Position numbers and translations under genes: made by a program. The notes beneath the pieces were generated by a model. It saw only the letters and a program-made list of their open reading frames with translations, did not search any database and was not told the DNA's origin. Of a stretch of 36,293 nt of DNA, positions 8,506 through 15,974 are shown piece after piece. Origin of the DNA: SIG440 sp045591095. GTDB lineage: Bacteria > Bacillota > Clostridia > Monoglobales > Monoglobaceae. The stretch is from assembly GCA_045591095.1 (NCBI GenBank), contig JAZNSF010000001.1, forward strand, positions 1 to 36,293, in the 5' to 3' direction. Positions within the stretch are counted from its first letter, which is position 1. Each line of letters starts with the position of its first letter.

Positions 8506-9612
8506 CTATTTCATCGAAAGACTGCTATTCAGAAGGGTCGTGCTGTATAAAAACAAAACATCCGCATTCTCAAAATCCACAAAGTTACCCAAAAAAGCAC
8601 TTTGAATATATCTTATATCAATCAGGGTTATTTTTTTATACTCTTCAGCCAAAAGTGGCGCAATACTGCTACCGAATGAGTCGCGGAAAAGCACAAGTTC
8701 CTTGTCTGTCCGAGCCGACGGGTTCTCAATTGTCAAAAGTGGCATAGTCCCGGATAAAAACATCTCATACGGGTCCTTCCCTTCGGCTTTTTTCATATTA
8801 TACATATCCCCTAGTCTAGGAGCGCCTGTATCATAATACGTCACAATTGCATTTTCTAAAGTCTCGTTGGTCAGATACTTTATTTCGTCTGCCTTAAAGG
8901 GTAGGGCAAGCTGACCCCAATACACGCCGTAAAAAGGGTTAGAAAGGGTCTTTACGATATACTCTGCTGATAATTTTGACCCCATCGTTTCGGCAAGTCT
9001 TTCGGCAATATCAACTATTTTTTCCTGCTTCCAGTGGGTATCGGTCCGATAGTAATCGTCAAGGTCCAGTAAATCGGTGATGTCTATATATTCCATATAG
9101 TCCGTCTTTTCTTTCATTCTTTCAATAAATCCTTCATAGTCTAAAGACGGATATCCGTTTTTAGATGCAAGCAAAAAGTTTTTATCAGGCACAATCGACA
9201 AATACACATTTCCCGCTTTTCCCTTAAGATATGTCTCATAGATGTATGAAAATCTCTCTGCGGAATGCTGCATCATTTGGGGGTTTTCTGCATTATCAAT
9301 CTTGGAAATGTGCCCGTTAGCAACAAATATACCGTTATTTTCCTTTTTTTGAAAAACCCGTGTAGCAAACCAAGCCTTTATTCCTCTGAAACTATCTCTA
9401 AGTGGGAAGCGCTCGGTCGAATATACCTCGAAATCCGACATAAAGTGTCCGCTGAAAATAGATTCTGCCGAAACTTCAGGAAACGATGCAAGCTCACGTC
9501 TTTCGCTTTCGGAAAATACATCAGCAGGCTTTAAAATACATAAAGCCGAAATCATAAGGACAAGTGTCCCGAATACTATGCTCATAACAATATTTTTAAA
9601 ATTTTTATTCAA
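8506..9612 (-). CDS. DHHW family protein (AlgJ/AlgX-like O-acetylation partner)
   Basis: 368 residues with a TTG start preceded by AGGGGGTG. One N-terminal membrane segment (about 8-27) anchors an extracytoplasmic SGNH-like domain. Seen: the family motif TDTHW (190-194; Asp191, His193) and RDSFGSS (Ser312 as likely nucleophile). DHHW proteins pair with MBOAT proteins: the MBOAT moves acetyl across the membrane and the SGNH/DHHW partner places it on a surface polysaccharide. Here the MBOAT gene ends 11 nt upstream (9624), giving a two-gene cassette. The polymer acetylated is unknown because no glycosyltransferases are nearby. Confidence 0.85.
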   Translation of the reverse strand: MNKNFKNIVMSIVFGTLVLMISALCILKPADVFSESERRELASFPEVSAESIFSGHFMSDFEVYSTERFPLRDSFRGIKAWFATRVFQKKENNGIFVANGHISKIDNAENPQMMQHSAERFSYIYETYLKGKAGNVYLSIVPDKNFLLASKNGYPSLDYEGFIERMKEKTDYMEYIDITDLLDLDDYYRTDTHWKQEKIVDIAERLAETMGSKLSAEYIVKTLSNPFYGVYWGQLALPFKADEIKYLTNETLENAIVTYYDTGAPRLGDMYNMKKAEGKDPYEMFLSGTMPLLTIENPSARTDKELVLFRDSFGSSIAPLLAEEYKKITLIDIRYIQSAFLGNFVDFENADVLFLYSTTLLNSSLSMK

Positions 9613-9623
9613 GACGCCACCCC

Positions 9624-11024
9624 CTAGAATCTGAAATACAAAAACGGATTGAATGCACCGTCAGCAAGATACGCGGTTGCTAAAACAAGCAAGGCAAGCA
9701 AAATCGGTATTTCCAAAATATCGATAATAATACCGCTAATCTTTTTCTCCCTCAATTTTTCAACCAAGAGTTTTGGCAAAGGCGTTGCCGCAAAAGCTGA
9801 AACTATCATCACAAAGCCATAGTTTCGGAGGTTAAACAAAAATGCATCTGAAATCAGTGACACATTTCCTATACCAAGCATACCTTTTATATATTCAATC
9901 GCAGTATGCATCGAATTTGCACTGAATATCGCAAAGCTTATGCTGACAAAAAACAAAAGGTATATATGCCCCAGTATTTTTGACTTTTCAATGTACTTTC
10001 TTAAGAAGAACTTTTCCAAGGTCAAAAGCACCCCAAAATAAAGTCCCCATACGACAAAATTCCACTCGGCGCCATGCCAAAGGCCGGTCAGCATCCAGAC
10101 AGTAAAAATGTTGACAAACATTCTTCCTCGCTTTACACGGTTTCCGCCCATTGGGATATATACATAATCCCTAAGCCAGCTACCAAGTGACATATGCCAC
10201 CTGCGCCAGAACTCGGTTATACTTCTTGAAATAAACGGATAGTTGAAGTTCTCCAAAAACTTAAATCCAAAAATTTTGCCAAGGCCTATTGCCATATCAC
10301 TATAGCCCGAAAAATCAAAATAAACCTGTAGCATATACGAGAATATATACAGCCAGTAAAATAATACCGATTTTTCTCCCGAAAGCATAAATGCCTCACA
10401 AAGCTCGCCCAATGTGTTTGCAAGCAGAACCTTTTTAGACAAGCCCATTATAAACCGCCTTATACCATCCGACACCTTTTCGAAGCTGTGGGTACGTTCT
10501 TTAAGCTCCCTCTCCACATCAATATATCTTACAATCGGGCCTGCAATAAGTTGTGGGAACAGCACTACGTATGTCGCAAGGGTTATGAGGTTTTTTTGCG
10601 CTTTTACCTCGCCCTTATATACGTCAATGGTATAGCTGAGTATCTGAAACGTATAAAAGCTGACACCAATAGGCAATGCAATATTTAAAAGCTTTAGCGA
10701 AAGTCCGGTCGCACGATTAAAGTTTTCGATAAAGAAATCCGCATACTTAAAATACCCCAAAAGACCTAATGAAAATATAATTGATGCTACCAGAAAAACT
10801 TTGGACAGTTTTATTCCCCTAAACTTTTCGATTAAAAGTCCCAAAGCATAGTTTACCACTATAGTTAAAACCATCAAAAAGACATACCTTGGCTCGCCCC
10901 AGGCATAAAAGAAAAGGCTAAACACAAGTAAGCATGTGTTTTTAAGTTTTTTTGGTGATGCCAGATACAAGAGTATCACACTTGGCAGGAAATAGTATAA
11001 AAATGTAATGCTTGAAAATACCAT
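9624..11024 (-). CDS. MBOAT family membrane-bound O-acyltransferase (AlgI/DltB-like)
   Basis: 466 residues with about ten or more hydrophobic segments. Diagnostic motifs: LPIGVSFYTFQ (117-127), YFDFSGYSDMAIGLG (235-249), EFWRRWHMSLGSWLRDYVYIP (from 271; His277) and GLWHGAEWNFVVWG with the invariant His317. It should pass acetyl groups from cytoplasmic acetyl-CoA to the outer face, for the DHHW protein encoded 11 nt downstream. DltB is less likely because no dltA, dltC or dltD is present. TGAGGT lies 8 nt before the ATG. No separate promoter is evident between this gene and the terminator at 11055-11088. Confidence 0.92.
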   Translation of the reverse strand: MVFSSITFLYYFLPSVILLYLASPKKLKNTCLLVFSLFFYAWGEPRYVFLMVLTIVVNYALGLLIEKFRGIKLSKVFLVASIIFSLGLLGYFKYADFFIENFNRATGLSLKLLNIALPIGVSFYTFQILSYTIDVYKGEVKAQKNLITLATYVVLFPQLIAGPIVRYIDVERELKERTHSFEKVSDGIRRFIMGLSKKVLLANTLGELCEAFMLSGEKSVLFYWLYIFSYMLQVYFDFSGYSDMAIGLGKIFGFKFLENFNYPFISRSITEFWRRWHMSLGSWLRDYVYIPMGGNRVKRGRMFVNIFTVWMLTGLWHGAEWNFVVWGLYFGVLLTLEKFFLRKYIEKSKILGHIYLLFFVSISFAIFSANSMHTAIEYIKGMLGIGNVSLISDAFLFNLRNYGFVMIVSAFAATPLPKLLVEKLREKKISGIIIDILEIPILLALLVLATAYLADGAFNPFLYFRF

Positions 11025-11054
11025 TTTGTTACCTCATAATTATCCCTAATTTTT

Positions 11055-11088
11055 AAAAAAACGGACGCCGGCACTTTTGGCATCCGTT
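11055..11088 (-). terminator. Terminator of the repeat-linker lipoprotein gene
   Basis: Minus strand: stem AACGGATGCC with GGCGTCCGTT (10 pairs, one G-U), 9-nt loop, followed by seven T. Its first base lies 26 bp after the lipoprotein stop codon. Confidence 0.88.
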
Positions 11089-11114
11089 TTCTTTATTTGC
11101 TGAAAATTGTTTTT

Positions 11115-11840
11115 TTATTCCTCGCTGTTTAAATCTTTGTTACACATTACAAAAAAGACCTTGTTTCCATTTCTTCCTGCAACCATTTCCTCTGCTTCGA
11201 CACAGATGTTCCATCTGAGGTCTGCATTTGACTTAAGTGTATTTATAAAGCTATCCGAATCAGTGCCGTCTTCAAGCACAAAAACATAACCAACAAACGG
11301 CACCGAGCCAATTACAGGACCAAACATAGCGCCTTCCTTAAAGCCCTTTATCTCGGCATTTCCAAACCCTGCCAAAAGTCCCTCTTCAACCGGCACTGCC
11401 ATAGCGGAAAAAGGTATTATAGCATTTTGAGACACCGCTTCTGCAATTGAGAGTGCACTTCCTAAAGAATTTGCCTTTTCGTTAAAGTCAGCAAGAATCT
11501 TTTCGCCATCGGTCTTTGCTATAGGCGCTGGAGCTTCTTCGGGTTTTGCCTCTGGTTTTACTTCGGGAGTAGTTTCCGGTTTTGTCTCAGGTTTTGCTTC
11601 GGGCTTTGTTTCCGGTTTAACCTCGGGTTTTACCTCGGGCTTAACAGAAACTTCCGGTTTCTTTTCTTCGTTCTTTTCAGGCTCCTCTTTTTCAGTTTCA
11701 TTATTCACAGACTCCTGGGTCTGCTGATTCATCTCATTGTTTTGTATATCGGTGCTATTATCATTTTGTTTCTTGCCGCCGCAAGCGACGAGTGCAAAAA
11801 TCATTATTGCTGCCAAACCTAAAGAAATTATCTTTTTCAT
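11115..11840 (-). CDS. Lipoprotein with Lys-Pro-Glu repeat linker and unidentified C-terminal domain
   Basis: 241 residues from ATG 11840, chosen over an ATG at 11870 because AGGAGA precedes it and it puts the signal peptide at the N-terminus (lipobox LVAC, lipidated Cys20). Residues 22-60 are polar and Glu/Asn/Gln-rich. Residues 61-103 are tandem KPEV/KPET/KPEA units, likely an extended spacer through the wall. Residues 111-241 form a compact domain starting DGEKILADFNEKA that I do not recognise; its repeated small hydrophobic stretches suggest a folded alpha/beta domain. It is monocistronic, with its own promoter and terminator, and is divergent from pflB. Function unknown. Confidence 0.85.
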   Translation of the reverse strand: MKKIISLGLAAIMIFALVACGGKKQNDNSTDIQNNEMNQQTQESVNNETEKEEPEKNEEKKPEVSVKPEVKPEVKPETKPEAKPETKPETTPEVKPEAKPEEAPAPIAKTDGEKILADFNEKANSLGSALSIAEAVSQNAIIPFSAMAVPVEEGLLAGFGNAEIKGFKEGAMFGPVIGSVPFVGYVFVLEDGTDSDSFINTLKSNADLRWNICVEAEEMVAGRNGNKVFFVMCNKDLNSEE

Positions 11841-11895
11841 ATCTAAATTCTCCTTTTTTGATTGATACAATACTATGTCTTGTATTTTCCACTTG

Positions 11896-11924
11896 AGTTT
11901 AGCATAGATTTTGTATTATGTCAA
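11896..11924 (-). promoter_or_regulatory. Promoter of the repeat-linker lipoprotein gene
   Basis: Minus strand: perfect -35 TTGACA (11924-11919), 17-bp spacer ending in TATGC (extended -10), -10 TAAACT (11901-11896). The layout matches the nfnAB promoter. Confidence 0.82.
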
Positions 11925-11945
11925 CATGAATGTGATTTTTTTAAC

Positions 11946-11963
11946 AATTTATTGCAATAAATT
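11946..11963. promoter_or_regulatory. 18-bp perfect palindrome, candidate operator in the pflB/lipoprotein divergent region
   Basis: AATTTATTGCAATAAATT is a perfect inverted repeat. It lies 21 bp upstream of the lipoprotein -35 and 36 bp upstream of the pflB -35. The position suits a regulator of either promoter. It does not match the full Rex consensus, and the regulator is unknown. Confidence 0.45.
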
Positions 11964-11999
11964 TAGGTAAAATTTTATCAATTTTTATGTAAATAACTC

Positions 12000-12028
12000 T
12001 TGTTAAATTAAATTATTTGTTGTATAAT
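12000..12028 (+). promoter_or_regulatory. Promoter of the pyruvate formate-lyase operon
   Basis: -35 TTGTTA (12000-12005), 17-bp AT-rich spacer, perfect -10 TATAAT (12023-12028), 42 bp before the pflB ATG. TTGTTAA at the -35 resembles a Rex half-site, with an inverted TTAACAA 52 bp upstream (11941-11947). Confidence 0.8.
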
Positions 12029-12070
12029 GGAACTAACTATATGACATGCATAACTTAGGAGGAACATATA

Positions 12071-14176
12071 ATGAGTTTTAATTTTGAAGCATGGAAAGGT
12101 TTTGAAGGCGGAACCTGGCAAAAGGAAATCAATGTAAGGAGCTTTATAAAGCATAACTACACACCCTATGACGGGGACGAAAGCTTCCTTGAATCGCCTA
12201 CAAAGGATACCCTTGATCTTTGGGATCAGGTTATGGACCTTACAAGACAGGAAAGAGAAGCCGGCGGCGTTCTTGATATGGATACAGAAATTATTTCTAC
12301 CATTACATCACACGGACCTGCTTATCTTAATAAAGACAAAGAAAAGATTGTTGGTTTTCAGACCGACAAGCCTTTTAAGCGTGCGCTTATGCCCTATGGC
12401 GGTATCCGTATGGCAGAGAAGGCTTGCGCAGACAATGGTTACACCATTGACAAAAATGTAAAGGAATTTTTTACTACTCACAGAAAGACTCACAACGCAG
12501 GTGTATTTGATGCATATACCCCCGAAATGAGAGCTTGCCGATCGAGCCATATTATTACCGGTCTTCCCGATGCATATGGCCGAGGACGTATAATAGGCGA
12601 CTACAGACGTGTTGCACTTTATGGTGTTGACAGACTTATCGCTGACAAGCTTGAACAAAAGGAAACTACACGCAGCGCAATGTATTCCACTGTTATCCGT
12701 GACCGTGAAGAGCTTTCAGAGCAAATCCGTGCACTTCAGGATCTTAAAGCTATGGCTCTGAGCTATGGCTACGACATATCTCTTCCTGCAAAGGACACAA
12801 AAGAAGCTGTTCAGTGGCTTTATTTTGGTTACCTTGCAGCTGTTAAAGAGCAAAACGGTGCAGCAATGTCACTTGGCAGAACCTCTACCTTCCTTGATAT
12901 TTATTCGCATCGTGACCTTGAGGCAGGAATCTATACCGAAAACGAAATTCAGGAAATTATAGACCACTTCATTATGAAGCTTCGTCTTATAAAGTTTGCT
13001 CGTACACCCGAATATAACGCACTCTTCTCAGGTGACCCTCAGTGGGTAACCGAGTCAATGGGCGGTGTTGCAATTGAGGGAAGACACATGGTAACAAAGA
13101 TGTCCTACCGTTATCTCCACACCCTTTCAAACCTTGGTCCTGCTCCCGAGCCAAACCTTACTGTTCTTTGGTCTACAAGACTTCCCGAGAACTTTAAACG
13201 TTACTGTGCAAAGACTTCTATCGAAACATCTTCTGTTCAGTACGAAAACGATGACCTTATGAGATTTACTCACGGCGATGACTATGCAATTGCTTGCTGT
13301 GTATCTTCGATGAGAGTGGGCAAGGAAATGCAGTTCTTTGGCGCACGTGCTAACCTTGCAAAATGTCTTCTCTATGCAATTAACGGCGGTATTGACGAAG
13401 TTTCGGGTCAGCAGGTTGGCCCTGAATATCGTCCCATAACATCTGAATACCTTGATTACGACGAAGTTATGCACAGATATGACGATATGATGAAATGGCT
13501 TGCAGGGGTATATGTAAACACCCTCAACATCATTCATTACATGCACGACAAGTACTGCTACGAAAAGCTTCAGATGGCGCTTCATGACAAAAATGTCACA
13601 CGTTGGTTTGCTACAGGTATTGCAGGTCTTTCGGTTGTTGCTGACTCACTTTCTGCCATTAAATATGCAAAAGTAAAAGCAATCCGCAACAAGCAAGGCA
13701 TCGCTGTTGACTACGAAGTTGAAGGCGAATTCCCCAAATTTGGTAACGACGATGACCGTGTTGACTCTATCGCATATGATATTGTACACAGATTTATGGA
13801 GCATATCCGCAAAAATCATACATATCGCGAAAGCATTCCTACTACCTCTATCCTTACAATTACATCTAACGTAGTTTACGGAAATGCGACAGGTGCTACT
13901 CCTGACGGACGTAAAAAGGGCGAGGCATTTGCTCCCGGTGCAAACCCAATGCACAGACGTGACACCCACGGTGCAGTTGCATCTTTGGCATCAGTTTCAA
14001 AACTACCTTTTATCGATGCTCAGGATGGTATTTCAAATACATTCTCTATCATTCCAAACGCACTTGGTAAAAACGACCAAATTTTTGTCGGTGATATCGA
14101 TGTTGACCTTGGCTGCGCACTTGGTGCTTGCTCTTCACCAACACTCTTTGAAGGTCTTGATAATCAAGCAGAGTAA
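12071..14176 (+). CDS. pflB: Pyruvate formate-lyase, catalytic part lacking the glycyl-radical domain
   Basis: 701 residues; the usual protein is about 740-760. Converts pyruvate and CoA to acetyl-CoA and formate. The substrate domain is complete, with the catalytic pair Cys409-Cys410 in ACCVSSMRVG, and homology runs to NTFSIIPNALGK (656-667). A normal enzyme would continue with a short link into the glycyl-radical domain. Instead this frame carries an unrelated 34-residue tail containing GDIDVDLGCALGACSSPT (Cys682, Cys687) and stops. The missing domain is encoded separately 33 nt downstream (14210-14452). TAGGAGGA precedes the start. The stop, intergenic gap and fresh ribosome-binding site argue against a simple frameshift. 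The protein presumably works with the small one, as PFL remnants do with E. coli GrcA (YfiD). Confidence 0.93.
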   Translation: MSFNFEAWKGFEGGTWQKEINVRSFIKHNYTPYDGDESFLESPTKDTLDLWDQVMDLTRQEREAGGVLDMDTEIISTITSHGPAYLNKDKEKIVGFQTDKPFKRALMPYGGIRMAEKACADNGYTIDKNVKEFFTTHRKTHNAGVFDAYTPEMRACRSSHIITGLPDAYGRGRIIGDYRRVALYGVDRLIADKLEQKETTRSAMYSTVIRDREELSEQIRALQDLKAMALSYGYDISLPAKDTKEAVQWLYFGYLAAVKEQNGAAMSLGRTSTFLDIYSHRDLEAGIYTENEIQEIIDHFIMKLRLIKFARTPEYNALFSGDPQWVTESMGGVAIEGRHMVTKMSYRYLHTLSNLGPAPEPNLTVLWSTRLPENFKRYCAKTSIETSSVQYENDDLMRFTHGDDYAIACCVSSMRVGKEMQFFGARANLAKCLLYAINGGIDEVSGQQVGPEYRPITSEYLDYDEVMHRYDDMMKWLAGVYVNTLNIIHYMHDKYCYEKLQMALHDKNVTRWFATGIAGLSVVADSLSAIKYAKVKAIRNKQGIAVDYEVEGEFPKFGNDDDRVDSIAYDIVHRFMEHIRKNHTYRESIPTTSILTITSNVVYGNATGATPDGRKKGEAFAPGANPMHRRDTHGAVASLASVSKLPFIDAQDGISNTFSIIPNALGKNDQIFVGDIDVDLGCALGACSSPTLFEGLDNQAE

Positions 14177-14209
14177 AACTTTAACTTTATATTTAAGGAG
14201 GCTAAAATT

Positions 14210-14452
14210 ATGACAGCTAAAGAAAATCAGGTAGAAAATTTAGTAAATCTTCTTGATGGTTACGTTCAAAAGGGCGGACATCATCTTAATGTAAACGTAT
14301 TCACAAAGGAAACACTTCTCGACGCACAGGCTCATCCCGAAAGATATCCTCAGCTTACCATCCGTGTAAGCGGATATGCTGTTAATTTTGTAAAACTTAC
14401 AAAAGAACAGCAGGATGAGGTTATTTCAAGAACTTTCCACGAAAAAATTTAG
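14210..14452 (+). CDS. Autonomous glycyl-radical domain of pyruvate formate-lyase (GrcA/YfiD-like)
   Basis: 80 residues that match the C-terminal domain of pyruvate formate-lyase: ENLVNLLDGYVQKGGHHLNV, then PERYPQLTIRVSGYAVNF with the radical-bearing Gly55, and VISRTFHEKI at the end. A strong AAGGAGG lies 9 nt before the ATG. Its first residues (ENQVENLVNLLDGY) align where an unsplit enzyme continues after NALGK. It should dock on the PflB protein and carry the glycyl radical installed by PflA, encoded 3 nt downstream. It resembles E. coli GrcA, a spare part for oxygen-cleaved PFL, but here no complete PFL is visible, so it is probably an obligatory subunit. Confidence 0.92.
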   Translation: MTAKENQVENLVNLLDGYVQKGGHHLNVNVFTKETLLDAQAHPERYPQLTIRVSGYAVNFVKLTKEQQDEVISRTFHEKI

Positions 14453-14455
14453 TGT

Positions 14456-15205
14456 ATGAAAGGTCTTATTCACTCTGTAGAAAGTTTTGGAACTGTTGAT
14501 GGCCCCGGCATACGCTATGTGCTTTTTATGCAAGGCTGTCCTTTAAGATGCGCTTATTGCCATAACCCTGACACATGGGAAATTGGCAAAGGAACAGAAA
14601 TCACAGCAGAAGAGGTCATCGCGGAATACGAAAAAAATTCATCATTTTACAAAAATGGCGGAATTACCGTAACCGGCGGTGAGCCTCTTCTGCAGATAGA
14701 CTTTCTTGCAGAACTTTTTAAGGAAGCAAAAAAATCGGGGATTCATACATGCATTGATACTTCTGGGATTACTTACAACCCGAGTAGTGAAGATGCAATC
14801 AAAAAATTTGATGAATTTTTTAAGTATTGTGACCTTGTTATGCTTGATATAAAGCATATTGACCCCGAAAAACATAAAAAGCTCACTGGTGCAGACAACA
14901 AAAATATCCTTTTGTTTGCAAAATACTTAGAAAAAAAACAAGTTCCTGTTTGGATAAGACACATTATTGTCAAAAATATAACTGACGACCCTCATGATTT
15001 AGAAAAACTTGGCGAATTTATTGGCTCATTACAAAATCTTAAGGCTCTTGACGTACTCCCCTACCACACTATGGGTATTCCTAAGTATAAAGAATTAGGT
15101 ATCCCATATCCGCTTGACGGAGTAGAGGCTCTGCCGCTTGATGATGCAATCTCAGCCAAACAATTTATCCTAAAAGGAATTCATAAGGTCCGGAATGGTC
15201 AGTAA
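14456..15205 (+). CDS. pflA: Pyruvate formate-lyase-activating enzyme (radical SAM)
   Basis: 249 residues. Radical SAM enzyme that abstracts hydrogen from the glycine of the glycyl-radical domain. The cluster motif CPLRCAYC has Cys28, Cys32 and Cys35, preceded by ESFGTVDGPGIRYVLFMQG. Also seen are VTGGEPLLQ (SAM-binding GGE) and LPYHTMGIPKYKELG near the C-terminus, which are typical of PflA. The start is 3 nt after the stop of the small glycyl-radical gene and has no good Shine-Dalgarno, so it is probably translated by coupling. Third gene of the pfl operon. Confidence 0.96.
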   Translation: MKGLIHSVESFGTVDGPGIRYVLFMQGCPLRCAYCHNPDTWEIGKGTEITAEEVIAEYEKNSSFYKNGGITVTGGEPLLQIDFLAELFKEAKKSGIHTCIDTSGITYNPSSEDAIKKFDEFFKYCDLVMLDIKHIDPEKHKKLTGADNKNILLFAKYLEKKQVPVWIRHIIVKNITDDPHDLEKLGEFIGSLQNLKALDVLPYHTMGIPKYKELGIPYPLDGVEALPLDDAISAKQFILKGIHKVRNGQ

Positions 15206-15224
15206 TTAATACGCAAAACAAGAT

Positions 15225-15261
15225 AAGCGCCATTATTTTCTTCGAGAGAATGATGTCGCTT
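15225..15261 (+). terminator. Long hairpin after pflA, possible terminator
   Basis: About 16 paired positions: AAGCG with CGCTT, CATTATT with AATGATG, and TCT with AGA, with one mismatch and a 3-nt loop TCG. The following T-run is short (TTTC), so termination may be weak. Confidence 0.5.
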
Positions 15262-15287
15262 TCAATTCTAAATAAGGAGATTTATTG

Positions 15288-15962
15288 ATGGCTCAAAATG
15301 ACGGAATAAAAAAAATCAACAATCAATCTATGGGTGAAGAAATTGCAAATTCTATCTCCCACGGGGTAGGCGCTCTGCTTGCGATTGCAGGTACTGTAGT
15401 TGCAATTTGTTATGCCTGCTTTCATGGCGATGCTTTAAGCATAGTTTCGGCTTCACTCTATGGGGCAGGGCTTATTATTCTTTACCTTGCATCTACACTT
15501 TATCACTCCATTACAAATTACACTGCAAAACGTGTGTTCCAGGTGATTGACCACTGCTCTATCTACATTCTTATCCTAAGCTCCTATATCCCCATTTCTC
15601 TTTCGCTTATGCGCGGGACTTTGGGATGGGTGTTGTTTGGTATAAACGCAGGGCTTACAGTTCTTGGTGTGACCCTTTCAGCTATTAACGTTAAAAGGTT
15701 TCATCCCATCGCTATGGTGATTTATATTCTCATGGGCTGGTCAATTGTATTTTTGGGTGTACCCACTCTCCGGATGCTCCCTGCCGTTGCTCTTTGGCTT
15801 TTGGTTTCGGGCGGACTTTGCTACACCGGCGGGATAGTATTTTTTGCACTCAAAAAGCCTCGCTACATGCACTCTGTATGGCATATTTTTGTACTTTCCG
15901 GAAGTATTCTTCAGTACTTTGCGTTTTTGTTTTATGCACTTCCGTACCCTCGTATGTTTTAA
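15288..15962 (+). CDS. Hemolysin III / PAQR family membrane protein (YqfA-like)
   Basis: 224 residues with about seven membrane segments. Family motifs: EEIANSISHGVGALLA at the N-terminus, STLYHSITN, QVIDHCSIYILILSSYIPI, and HSVWHIFVLSGSILQYF at the C-terminus; the conserved Ser/His/Asp/His set of the putative metal site is present. A TTG three bases upstream could also be used; the ATG is preferred, 8 nt after AAGGAG. The physiological role is not established; the 'hemolysin' name comes from one Bacillus cereus member. It ends 12 nt before the patatin gene, so the two are probably co-transcribed. Confidence 0.9.
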   Translation: MAQNDGIKKINNQSMGEEIANSISHGVGALLAIAGTVVAICYACFHGDALSIVSASLYGAGLIILYLASTLYHSITNYTAKRVFQVIDHCSIYILILSSYIPISLSLMRGTLGWVLFGINAGLTVLGVTLSAINVKRFHPIAMVIYILMGWSIVFLGVPTLRMLPAVALWLLVSGGLCYTGGIVFFALKKPRYMHSVWHIFVLSGSILQYFAFLFYALPYPRMF

Positions 15963-15974
15963 GGAGGCTTTATT

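Noticed and set aside
11526..11660. Short repeated DNA units that might suggest a CRISPR or other repeat array
   Set aside because: They are in-frame codons for the Lys-Pro-Glu linker of the lipoprotein, with no spacers.
14060..14215. Frameshift explanation for the split pyruvate formate-lyase
   Set aside because: No other frame between NALGK and the small gene encodes PFL-like residues, and the small gene has its own AAGGAGG and ATG. A split gene fits better than a sequencing error.
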